Positions 33,329 to 41,325 of a stretch of 64,000 nt of DNA are shown piece by piece. The position numbers and the translations under genes were made by a program. The DNA comes from Terriglobia bacterium. GTDB lineage: Bacteria > Acidobacteriota > Terriglobia > Terriglobales > Acidobacteriaceae. The stretch is from positions 62,001 through 126,000 of the forward strand of contig JAVUPY010000024.1 in assembly GCA_032252755.1 (NCBI GenBank), read 5' to 3'. The notes beneath the pieces are model-generated. The model made no database searches and was not told the origin of the DNA. It saw nothing but the letters and a program-made list of their open reading frames with translations. Positions within the stretch are counted from its first letter, which is position 1, and the number at the start of each line of letters is the position of its first letter.

Positions 33329-35154
33329 CGCGAGACCGTGAATGAATACGAATTGACTGTGACTCCGTTGGGGTTCGCAGCGGTAATCACCTGTGTTGTT
33401 CGGTTGTAGTTTCCGATCAGCGACATTTTTCGAACCCGGTACTCTATCCGGGCGGCATAACGGTCGCCGTTGTTCATCGAATTTACAAGGTTCAGCAGTG
33501 ACGACGTGTTGCTCTTCACCTTGGAGTAGTACCCGGTCAGAGTCATTCTCGACACGGGGTATGCGCTCCCGCTGATCGTATAGCTGCGCCCGTCGACCGT
33601 GACGATATCGTTGGTAAACACTCCACCGATCGGGGTTGGAACAAGGTCTCCGGAGTACGTCAGAACCGCGGTGCCATGTGCCTGCGAGTACGCTCCCGAC
33701 ACGCTGTACCGGTGCCAGCCGATGCCGCTAGAGAACGTTTCGGATCTGTTGCCTTCGCCTTCGCGCTGCGTTAGCGCACTGTGAGAGATACGGGCCGAAG
33801 CATTCCAGTAGCTGTCCGGTGAGAGTTTGCGGCGGACATACCCGCCATAGCTGTAATTGCTCGTCGAGTACATCGCAACCAGCGTTTGCACATTTTGCGA
33901 GTAGGAGAAATCGGCGGCTGTGTCCCAATGACCGAACTTGCGGGTCATGCCTACGTTGCCCACAAATCCAAGACTGCTGTTGCCTTCTTTGTTGGCTGTA
34001 TCGACCAGGCTGAAGCTGAATCGCAATGTTCCGAATAGCGGACGAGCGTATCGCAGGTTGACTGTCCCCCCATACTGCGTATCCGCGTACTGCCGGTTGT
34101 CGTACCACTGTTCACGGTGTGTGAGGTTCCCGACCAATGAAATCTGGTTGGTTACTCTGAAGTACCCCATGTTGGTGGACACAAGCGACTTCGCATCCTG
34201 TGAGTGCATGACAATGGGAGCGCCATTATCGGGGTTAACAACATCGCGTGCCACATATTCGAGAAGGTTGCCGTTGTATCGGAGATCACTCGAAAAGGTG
34301 AACCTGCTCCACGGCGTGATGGATCCACCGACGGACGCGGTATTGCTGCTTGTCGTTCCGGACCTGTGCATACCGTCGGTGTAATTCGTGTGGGTAAACG
34401 ATGACCAGAAAGACCCCGACAGCGGTATGTTGCGAGTCGCGGTCACGCCGTAGGTATTGGTTCCGACCTTGTCGTAACTGGCGCCGCCTAGAAAATCGGG
34501 GAAACTGGCGGTCGTATTCAGGTGCGCGAAGTAAGCGCCCATCAGGAAGCCCCAGCGGGTGTAGGAAGAATTGAGATCGAAATCCCGGTTCAGGGATTTC
34601 GATTCGCCGGGTGCTCCAATGATGGACTGCTGGTTCGAACGCGAAGAATAACTGGCGGTCAGTGTTGGCAAGTCTGAAAACAGAGCGCTCCAGGTGATCC
34701 CATATCCCTGCGACGAACCATCACTGCTGAGCGAGCCAAAACCCGGCAAGCCATAGTTCCCGTTGCTGCTGATGTCCTTGGAATAGAAGACCGTACCCGG
34801 GAAATGGCTACCAGTGAAAAAACTCGCAGAACTCGAAAACCCGGAGGCATTCGCAATCGACTGCATGTCGCTATTGGTCTGCGCGCGGTTGTAGTACGGC
34901 ATCAACGTGAAGGAAAGAAAGTTCGGGTGATAGTAGTACCCGGTGAGGGTACCCGTTCCCGCAAAACTCGTGGAATGACTCGACCCTATATCGCCCCCTG
35001 AAACACCCGCGTAGCCGAATCCGACATTTCCCGAAAGATTGATCTTCGTGTTTTCTCCAACTTCAAGTTGCGCAAAAGCAGGCACGCCCGGAACGATCAC
35101 GAGTACCAGCAGAAGAGCCAGGCTAGCCAGTTGCGATTTTCGACGTCGACTCAT
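33310..35154 (-). CDS. outer-membrane beta-barrel protein, candidate electron conduit porin
   Basis: 614 residues with a signal peptide (up to VPAFAQ). The whole mature region alternates hydrophobic and polar residues with frequent Tyr, Ser, Thr, Asn and Gly turns, and ends in SRWFNVF, the aromatic terminal residue used by the BAM complex. By length and composition it would form a barrel of 20 or more strands. It has no CXXCH. Placed between the prolyl isomerase (12-base gap) and an NHL gene followed by a multiheme cytochrome, it matches the porin part of porin-cytochrome conduits such as MtrB/OmbB, although I see no specific sequence similarity and rely on context. Confidence 0.75.
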   Translation of the reverse strand: MSRRRKSQLASLALLLVLVIVPGVPAFAQLEVGENTKINLSGNVGFGYAGVSGGDIGSSHSTSFAGTGTLTGYYYHPNFLSFTLMPYYNRAQTNSDMQSIANASGFSSSASFFTGSHFPGTVFYSKDISSNGNYGLPGFGSLSSDGSSQGYGITWSALFSDLPTLTASYSSRSNQQSIIGAPGESKSLNRDFDLNSSYTRWGFLMGAYFAHLNTTASFPDFLGGASYDKVGTNTYGVTATRNIPLSGSFWSSFTHTNYTDGMHRSGTTSSNTASVGGSITPWSRFTFSSDLRYNGNLLEYVARDVVNPDNGAPIVMHSQDAKSLVSTNMGYFRVTNQISLVGNLTHREQWYDNRQYADTQYGGTVNLRYARPLFGTLRFSFSLVDTANKEGNSSLGFVGNVGMTRKFGHWDTAADFSYSQNVQTLVAMYSTSNYSYGGYVRRKLSPDSYWNASARISHSALTQREGEGNRSETFSSGIGWHRYSVSGAYSQAHGTAVLTYSGDLVPTPIGGVFTNDIVTVDGRSYTISGSAYPVSRMTLTGYYSKVKSNTSSLLNLVNSMNNGDRYAARIEYRVRKMSLIGNYNRTTQVITAANPNGVTVNSYSFTVSRWFNVF

Positions 35155-35166
35155 GAGGATTTCCCG

Positions 35167-36195
35167 CTACAAGATCTGGATCTTCGCCTTGCTTCGTAGT
35201 TTCTTGCCTAACGCTGATCGAAGTTGTTCGAGCTTTTCGTTCTCCATGCTCGCTTTCAGCTTGTCTTTCACCTCCGCGAACGGAACCGTTCCCGATGGAA
35301 TGTGTTCTTCCAGCCTGACGATCGTGAATGCGTTTCCAAGCTGGATGAGGTCGCTGACGTCTCCGGGTTTCATGGCCGCCACGACCTTTACGACCGGTGG
35401 AGGCAGTTGGCTTGCCGGAACTTTCTTGTGATCGCCCATGTTGACCCGGTAGTCGTCCTCGGAAATCTTTTCGGCCAGTAATCCGAAATCCCGGTAGGTC
35501 TTGGCCAATTTCGCCTGCTTTACTGCTTCATCCGCTCTCTTTCGCGCTTCTTTCAGCGTCGCCGGGCTTTCGTTGGGCGGAAGGATCGAGATGCTCTGAA
35601 AGTGAATGGTCTCGGCTCGCTGAAAAAGAAGCGGATTCTTGTCGTAGTAGGCCTTGACCTGTACCGGGGTCACCTTTGCCTTGTTGGTGATCTCCGCTTT
35701 CATGATTGCGTCGATCAGGAACGAGCGGCGAATCTTCTCGCGCAATTCCGCCACCGAACCGTGCGCTTCTTCTTTCAAAAATGCTTTGTAGGCCGATTCG
35801 TCTGCGAACGTCTTTCGGAATTCTCGCTCCGCTTTTCTAAGACGCTCCGCAGGAATAACCATCTTGCGCCCCTTCGCTTCCTGGTAGAGCAACTCTTCGA
35901 AAACGATCATCTGCAGTGCGCCCTGCCGAATCTCGGGCTCCAGGTTCTTTGGAATCTTTCCATTGTGCTGTTGCGCGTATGGGAACATCGCGAACATTTC
36001 GCGGACCAGGTCACGATCCGTCAGCAATGTGCCGTTGACGCTTACGACTGGTTTCCCGGCAGCGCTCAAGGTCATCTCGGCCATGGGAGCAGCAGAAGCA
36101 TTTGGCTTGAGGTTTGTGGGGGCGTGCGAAGCAACCTGTGCCGAGGCAAACAACGAGTTCAGGATTAATAGGGTAAGTGCGCAGTGTTTGTACAT
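35167..36195 (-). CDS. periplasmic SurA/PrsA-like peptidyl-prolyl isomerase
   Basis: 342 residues with a signal peptide (MYKHCALTLLILNSLFASAQ). A SurA_N-like helical chaperone domain covers about residues 50-190 (VSVNGTLLTDRDLVREMF...EELLYQEAKGRKM...REKIRRSFLIDAIM), then a parvulin-like domain (residues 200-300; VPASQLPPPVVKVVAAMKPGDVSDLIQLGNAFTIVRLEE). AGAGGAACG precedes the ATG. Its position between the tetraheme cytochrome and the outer-membrane barrel suggests it folds or escorts one of these. Confidence 0.85.
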   Translation of the reverse strand: MYKHCALTLLILNSLFASAQVASHAPTNLKPNASAAPMAEMTLSAAGKPVVSVNGTLLTDRDLVREMFAMFPYAQQHNGKIPKNLEPEIRQGALQMIVFEELLYQEAKGRKMVIPAERLRKAEREFRKTFADESAYKAFLKEEAHGSVAELREKIRRSFLIDAIMKAEITNKAKVTPVQVKAYYDKNPLLFQRAETIHFQSISILPPNESPATLKEARKRADEAVKQAKLAKTYRDFGLLAEKISEDDYRVNMGDHKKVPASQLPPPVVKVVAAMKPGDVSDLIQLGNAFTIVRLEEHIPSGTVPFAEVKDKLKASMENEKLEQLRSALGKKLRSKAKIQIL

Positions 36196-36224
36196 CGTTC
36201 CTCTTAACTGACTGAAAGTCGTGT

Positions 36225-36261
36225 CAAAATCCTTGGGGGAGGGAACCTCTCCTCCCCCAAG
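36225..36261 (-). terminator. strong hairpin and T-run after the tetraheme cytochrome gene
   Basis: An 11-bp perfect stem (CTTGGGGGAGG / CCTCCCCCAAG, 36232-36261) with an eight-base loop, followed in the minus direction by ATTTTGAC. It lies 10 bases past the tetraheme stop and upstream of the prolyl isomerase gene. It can act as a partial terminator or 3' stabiliser, giving more tetraheme mRNA than downstream mRNA. Confidence 0.8.
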
Positions 36262-36271
36262 CCGAGACCAA

Positions 36272-37306
36272 CTAGAACTGCGTGGTCACCGTCATGATTC
36301 CGGACCCTTCGTTCGAACCACCCGCGCCGGTGAAATGGCACTGGCGGCAGAACTGGGTGGCGGACGAAGCCGTGGTCGGATTCGTGACCGGAGCACCCGG
36401 GTTATACGGAGCCGTAATGAAGAAGTAAGTCGGATACGTACCCTTTACGCCCGCTGCCGTTCCGCTGAACGGATACATCGAGTGCGGAGTGTGGCAGGTG
36501 GTGCAAACGAGATAGGCAGTCGTGGCATCCGCTGCGCCGGTCGGGATCACAACCCCGGTGGTGCGGCCGCCCGATGGGTACTTCGTGGTCGACTGCGTGA
36601 TGTTGAACGCACCGTAGTGGGCATAGAAAGCCAGGAACGCTGTATCGCCATCCTTCGGCTGCAGGCAGTCAACATTCGTGCCGTGGCTGCTGCAGGTTCC
36701 GGTGGATGCCGCAAAGAGCGTGAGGTGGCTCGCCACTCCTACTGCGCCGAGGGTTGCCTTCGGGCCGATTGGGTGGTCGTTGTTGTAGTTGCCGGCTGCG
36801 GTTCCGTCGGCGCCAAGCAGCGTCGGAATCGGCAGGCTGCCATAGGTGGCAGGCAGTAATCCCGTTGACTGCTCGTACGACTGGTTGGTCATCATCGCGC
36901 CTTTTGCGATGTTGCCGTCGTGGCAACTCAGGCACATCATGACGCCGGTGATCACGGCTTCCTGCTCCGGATCGGTCGTCAACATGCTCCCAGGCAACGT
37001 GATGTCATAAGCACCCTCTGCGCCAAAGTTAAAGGTCTTGGTGTAAAGGGGACCGAGGTCCTCACCCCAGAGAGCGAGGTCACCGGTGTTGGGGTCGGTT
37101 ACGGCACCGCCTGTTGCAGCAGCGTTTCCGCCATTGCCACGAGCACCGCTGTGGGGGGCATGGCAGCCAACGCAACCGCGACCGCCGTTCTGGTGCGCGC
37201 CGAGTTTATCCACCCCGACGATACCAGTGCCCGATGTATAAGTTTGCGCAACCGCGAGACCTGCGAAAAGCAAAATGCAGAGCGCAACGATTGTCAGTTT
37301 CTTCAC
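36272..37306 (-). CDS. tetraheme c-type cytochrome, OmcE-like candidate nanowire subunit
   Basis: 344 residues from GTG 37306, which has AGGAGG nine bases upstream; a TTG at 37336 is less likely. Signal peptide cleavage after LAVAQ gives a mature protein of about 320 residues. Four heme sites: CVGCH (45-49), CLSCH (125-129), CTTCH (268-272) and CRQCH (320-324). Other histidines available as second axial ligands include H38 (LGAHQNGG), H52 (CHAPHSG), H178 (NDHPIGPK) and H275 (CHTPHS). The order GTGI...AH...CHxPH...LW...CLSCHDG...HP agrees with OmcE-type cytochromes, which polymerise into extracellular filaments. Filament formation is inference. Confidence 0.9.
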   Translation of the reverse strand: MKKLTIVALCILLFAGLAVAQTYTSGTGIVGVDKLGAHQNGGRGCVGCHAPHSGARGNGGNAAATGGAVTDPNTGDLALWGEDLGPLYTKTFNFGAEGAYDITLPGSMLTTDPEQEAVITGVMMCLSCHDGNIAKGAMMTNQSYEQSTGLLPATYGSLPIPTLLGADGTAAGNYNNDHPIGPKATLGAVGVASHLTLFAASTGTCSSHGTNVDCLQPKDGDTAFLAFYAHYGAFNITQSTTKYPSGGRTTGVVIPTGAADATTAYLVCTTCHTPHSMYPFSGTAAGVKGTYPTYFFITAPYNPGAPVTNPTTASSATQFCRQCHFTGAGGSNEGSGIMTVTTQF

Positions 37307-37401
37307 TGTATTAATCCTCCTGATGTTTCTTGCCAACTACTCGAAGCCCTGAGGTGTCTGGACCCCGCTTTGACTGACATCAACCAGCCAAAATCTATCC
37401 A

Positions 37402-38727
37402 CTACGGTTCCCTCGGTTGCGGCGATGCCACCGCCGGAGTTCCATGTCCTGTCTCCGGATTTGCCTTAGGGCTTGCGGCCTTCTGCAGGGGTTTACTCTG
37501 CTCTTCGCCATCCCTGCGTAGCTTTTCGGCCCTTGCTTCCTCGTCCGTCGTGTATCGGAAAATCTGCACTCGCCCGGGATACTGCTCGGACGTAAAAACT
37601 CGATTGTTCTTGTCGATCGCCAGGCCCGCCAGCGCGCTGAACTGACCGGGCAACAGGCCATTGCCGCCCATGTAAAGCAACAAGCGTCCTTGCTGGGTGA
37701 AGACCTGGAGACGATCTTGGACCCCGTCGGCTACCCAGACGTGTCCATCGCTATCGATGGCGATTCCCTTGGGGCGCGCGAAATATCCGGGACCGTCACC
37801 CGGCTTGCCCCAGGTTCGGATGAAGTTGCCGTCAGCATCAAAGATTTCGACCCGGTCGTTCAGAGTGTCGGAAACGTAAAGGTTCCCGTCGCTGTCGACG
37901 GCCACATTGCTTGGCTTGGCAAAGTCCCCTGGGGTTGTCAGCGTGTGCTGCTTTCCGCCTGTCCCTATCTTGCGAATCAGCTTGTAAGGAGGATCGGCGT
38001 CGAAAACGAAAACCTGGTCCAGTTCCGCGTCGGGAACATAGAGAAACCGATTCTCGTTGTCTATCGCCAAACCGCCTGGATCTGCCAGGCCACTGCTGAA
38101 ACTGCCTTCAACCTTGAAGTCTGGGGTGAAAACGATAATGCGATGATTGGTACTGTCAGAAACAAACAACCGGTCTGAGTCATCAATCGCCAGTCCGATG
38201 ATCGTTCCAAATCGCGCGTGAACCCCGTTCTTGATCATCTCGAACTCGCCGGTTTCAGGGTTGACGACGAAAATGGCCGACACCTTCCGGTCCGCTATGT
38301 ACAGGCGGTTCTTCGAATCAACCGCCATTCCGTACGGCATGATTAACTGGAAACGAGGTTTTTCCGCTGCAGATGTGTTGCCGACCGATATCCCTGCCAG
38401 TCGGTCCATCCACGATGCCTTTTGCGCCGGCTTATTTTGTGTCGTCTCTTTGAATCTCTCGCCGGAGAAATAGTTGATGTAACGGACACGGGTTATCGCC
38501 GGTGGATTTGGCCAGACGATCTTCGAATAGTCCAGCACGTCAAGGAAGGTCTTGTGCTGTTCGGCGGCCTGTTGTTTTTGTTTCTTTTTGTCTTTCTTGT
38601 CTTTCTTTTCGCCGTAAAGCTGGGGCGGTGTCGCTAAGAGGAGAACGAATATCGATATGACCGCCGCCAGGATTGCAATGAAACGCCCGACCTTCTGCAC
38701 ACTGCTGGACATCGTCAAGTCTCCCAT
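37402..38727 (-). CDS. NHL-repeat beta-propeller protein (copy 2 of the locus)
   Basis: 441 residues; an N-terminal hydrophobic segment (FIAILAAVISIFVLLLATPP) is followed by a highly charged stretch (KKDKKDKKKQKQQ) and NHL repeats from about residue 130 to 390, for example PSNVAVDSDGNLYVSDTLNDRVEIFDADGNFIRTWG. The C-terminal 50 residues are Lys/Glu/Pro-rich. ATG 38727 overlaps the cytochrome TAA by one base (TAATG); an alternative ATG at 38712 has GGGAG upstream. It may be anchored in the inner membrane by the N-terminal helix. Confidence 0.88.
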   Translation of the reverse strand: MGDLTMSSSVQKVGRFIAILAAVISIFVLLLATPPQLYGEKKDKKDKKKQKQQAAEQHKTFLDVLDYSKIVWPNPPAITRVRYINYFSGERFKETTQNKPAQKASWMDRLAGISVGNTSAAEKPRFQLIMPYGMAVDSKNRLYIADRKVSAIFVVNPETGEFEMIKNGVHARFGTIIGLAIDDSDRLFVSDSTNHRIIVFTPDFKVEGSFSSGLADPGGLAIDNENRFLYVPDAELDQVFVFDADPPYKLIRKIGTGGKQHTLTTPGDFAKPSNVAVDSDGNLYVSDTLNDRVEIFDADGNFIRTWGKPGDGPGYFARPKGIAIDSDGHVWVADGVQDRLQVFTQQGRLLLYMGGNGLLPGQFSALAGLAIDKNNRVFTSEQYPGRVQIFRYTTDEEARAEKLRRDGEEQSKPLQKAASPKANPETGHGTPAVASPQPREP

Positions 38728-40139
38728 TACTGCCCCCCCAGGTTTTTATGGCAGCTCGCACAGAACGCCATATTGTTGGCCTGGTCTTTCACAAGCAGCC
38801 CAGGTTGTGCTGAGGAATGCGGCTGATGGCAGGTTAGGCAATTGATTGGAACTCGAACTTTGGACACATCGTTCGGGTCCATCTGGTCAACTACGGGGTG
38901 ACGGTCCACCGGATGGCCCACTCCGTACCTGAGAGGTAGCCGCGCTACCTTTGTGAAGTAATCGTCCGGCAACTTAACCTGACCGTTGAAAATCGTCACC
39001 AGGTGTTCATTCTCGATGCGCATCGGTTTTGCATCGGGACCGTGGCATTCAAGGCACAGCGCGTTCGGCGTTGCTGCCCGCAGCAGGTGCGCATTGTCTC
39101 CGCCGTGCGGTGTGTGACAGGTTGCGCATCCCTGTTCGAACGCGGGCTGGTGCAGATATTTCTTCTTGTGCTGTTCCGCCTGGTCAGCGTGGCATGCGAG
39201 ACAAGCATTCACCGGATCCGGCTGCAGGAAGCCCGGAGTCTTACCGGCGTGCGGGTTGTGACACGCAGTGCACTCGCCCAGCGCTCCCGGATGCTGCACC
39301 TTCGCTTTTTCAATCTGTTCCTGCTTATCGCTGTGGCAGGTTAAGCAGATGGACTTCGCGTCCTCGGCCGTCAGTACCACTTTTCCGTCCTTCGCCGGCG
39401 AGTGGCACGTGTCGCACGACTTGTCCGCAAACGGCTGGTGTGTGAACTTCTGCATCAGCTTCGGGCGATCCGACTGGTGCGGGTTATGACACTGAATGCA
39501 GTTTGCGGTTCCGAACGGCTGCCCCTGGTGCGCCTTCACGAGGTTGGAATCGCTTACGTCATGACAGTCGAGGCAGAGGGCCGGAGTGGCTTTTGTGAGG
39601 TGGTAATCAAATTCCTGCTTGCCCGCTTCACCTGTTTTGTGAATAACGTGGCAGGTTTCGCATCCGCTGTCGAGTGCAGCGTGGCGGCTACCCTTTTCCG
39701 GGACGTTCTCGCCCTGGGTGTGACACGCGAGGCACAGATTCGCCTGCTTATCCCCAGAAGTTAGTTTGAGTAACTGGTTCTTGTTTGCGGATGTGTGTGG
39801 ATCGTGACACTTGAGGCAGTCGCGGACGGCCGGAGGATGGATGCGCCCCTTCAATTCGGTGGGGTTCTTGTCTGCGTGGCACGAAAAACAGAGCGCCTGC
39901 GGAGTCGTGGTCGTTAGTTTGATACGGGTTACATCGCGGTTAACGCGGATCTCATGACAGCTGGTACAACCGGTCTGTACGGCGGAGTGCACGAATGCCG
40001 CTTTGGCTTTGTCGGCGTGGCACTCTATGCATTTCGCGGAATCGGTATTCTTATCGAGAGGAACAGGATGCTTCCCAGCAAAAAGCAGAACACTCCCGAA
40101 GATAACCGCCACAAAGACCAATGAATGCAAGACCTTCAC
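38727..40139 (-). CDS. 16-heme c-type cytochrome
   Basis: 470 residues, signal peptide (VKVLHSLVFVAVIFGSVLLFAG). Sixteen CXXCH sites occur at a spacing of about 25-30 residues, many in doubled-CXXCH layout with CHxPH (CHDPHT, CHNPHQ, CHNPHA, CHTPHG, CHQPHS), which indicates bis-His low-potential hemes stacked along an elongated protein. The start is GTG 40139, preceded by GAGGAG. It is co-translated with the NHL gene downstream. A likely periplasmic or outer-surface electron wire feeding the locus's other cytochromes. Confidence 0.93.
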   Translation of the reverse strand: MKVLHSLVFVAVIFGSVLLFAGKHPVPLDKNTDSAKCIECHADKAKAAFVHSAVQTGCTSCHEIRVNRDVTRIKLTTTTPQALCFSCHADKNPTELKGRIHPPAVRDCLKCHDPHTSANKNQLLKLTSGDKQANLCLACHTQGENVPEKGSRHAALDSGCETCHVIHKTGEAGKQEFDYHLTKATPALCLDCHDVSDSNLVKAHQGQPFGTANCIQCHNPHQSDRPKLMQKFTHQPFADKSCDTCHSPAKDGKVVLTAEDAKSICLTCHSDKQEQIEKAKVQHPGALGECTACHNPHAGKTPGFLQPDPVNACLACHADQAEQHKKKYLHQPAFEQGCATCHTPHGGDNAHLLRAATPNALCLECHGPDAKPMRIENEHLVTIFNGQVKLPDDYFTKVARLPLRYGVGHPVDRHPVVDQMDPNDVSKVRVPINCLTCHQPHSSAQPGLLVKDQANNMAFCASCHKNLGGQ

Positions 40140-40297
40140 TGCAAATGCTCCTCAACACCAAAGTGCCAGAACCCACAGGTAAATGCATTCGCATGGCCCT
40201 TCAAAAGGCAAGCTTTATAAATCCAGCTAAGTATTTGATTTCATTGGATAAAGCTCGGGACAGTCACATAATGGACAAAGAGAGAAGCGTCACAATG

Positions 40298-40397
40298 GTG
40301 GGGGATTTGAAACAGTGCCGCAAATGGGAATTAGCCAAATCCCCCACTAAAGATTTGTCCCTGAAATGGTGCATTTCGGCCATCAGAGCAGCCGAAA
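40298..40397 (-). promoter_or_regulatory. structured intergenic segment upstream of the 16-heme cytochrome
   Basis: Inside the 303-base gap between the TPR stop and the cytochrome start are a 12-bp perfect inverted repeat (GTGGGGGATTTG at 40298 and CAAATCCCCCAC at 40336) and two smaller hairpins. These are GAAATG-GTG-CATTTC (40363-40377) and TTTCGGC...GCCGAAA (40374-40397), which share bases and so exclude each other. No T-run follows on the minus strand. A regulator site or a leader RNA switch are possible. Confidence 0.45.
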
Positions 40398-40442
40398 GTC
40401 CCCCATCCTCTGGGGAATGCGGACCAATGGGGTGGCTTGGTC

Positions 40443-41075
40443 TTATTTCGCGGCCAATTGCTGTTTGGCTGCCTCAATGAGGTGAGTGACCTGATCTTTG
40501 TGCTCGAAATTCGGGTTCAGTTTGAGGAGTTCCTCCCACGCGGCCAGGGCCCCGGCAACATCATCCTTCCCTTTCCACTTGATGATGCCGATGTTCAGGA
40601 GCGTGCCCGCGTGTTTCGGATCGTATTTCAGGTTCTGCTGAAGTTCCGCCAGAGCGCCGTCGGGATCGCCACCGTAAAACAGGCAAGAGGCTAGATTGGC
40701 GCGCACGACATAGTTCTTAGGGTCAAATTCGAGGGCCTTCCTGAAGTATCCGGCAGCTTCTTCGAACTGGTGAGTTCTCATGTAGATGCTGCCTGTCTGG
40801 ATGAGCAGTTGAGAGTCGTTGGGCTTCTGTTTCAGCTTGGCGACAAGCGGTTCAGCCTGTTTGTCCGCCATATGCTTCATCTGCTCAAGGGTAGGCATAG
40901 CCCGGTCGGGTACGGCTTGTGCCGGTTGAACAATGGGGGCTGCGGCAACAGAAGGGGGCTTTGACCCGCGAATCATGTATCCGAGGGGAAGGCCTGCCAG
41001 GAGGCAGATCGCTGCCAATCCATACGCCTGTGCCGGGCCCCAACCGGTGTTTGAACTGTCAATGTCTCTGGCCAT
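40443..41075 (-). CDS. membrane-anchored TPR protein
   Basis: 210 residues with an N-terminal membrane helix (YGLAAICLLAGLPLGYMI) and three to four TPR units from about residue 85 (NDSQLLIQTGSIYMRTHQFEEAAGYFRKALEFDPKNYVVRANLASCLFYGGDPDGALAELQQNLKYDPKH). The layout resembles the C-terminal TPR part of CcmH/NrfG, which helps load apocytochrome c for heme attachment, and this fits its place in a locus encoding about 31 CXXCH sites. There is no heme-lyase motif, so the role stays inference. Confidence 0.82.
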   Translation of the reverse strand: MARDIDSSNTGWGPAQAYGLAAICLLAGLPLGYMIRGSKPPSVAAAPIVQPAQAVPDRAMPTLEQMKHMADKQAEPLVAKLKQKPNDSQLLIQTGSIYMRTHQFEEAAGYFRKALEFDPKNYVVRANLASCLFYGGDPDGALAELQQNLKYDPKHAGTLLNIGIIKWKGKDDVAGALAAWEELLKLNPNFEHKDQVTHLIEAAKQQLAAK

Positions 41076-41325
41076 TGCCTCTTACGACTCCCTGCCGTCA
41101 TCTGGTCGCACTGCTGCAGCAAAGGAAAGAAGCATTCCAGCTACCAAAGCCCAATCAAGGATCGGTTTGATAACTCTATCGAAATAGACAACTTACAATG
41201 AAAGACAAAGAAAAATGGAAATCGATTGTGCAGAATGACGGGGCATTCGACTCAGCGGGAGGGTCGTTTCACGCTGCAGGGGGAGGATGTCCGCGTTACA
41301 CCTGTTCGGGGAGCGGCTCTGGAGC

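Noticed and set aside
40291-40347. Sigma-54 promoter (GG-N10-GC) upstream of the 16-heme cytochrome
   Set aside because: A TTGGC...TTGC pair is present but the spacing between GG and GC is 13 bases instead of 10.
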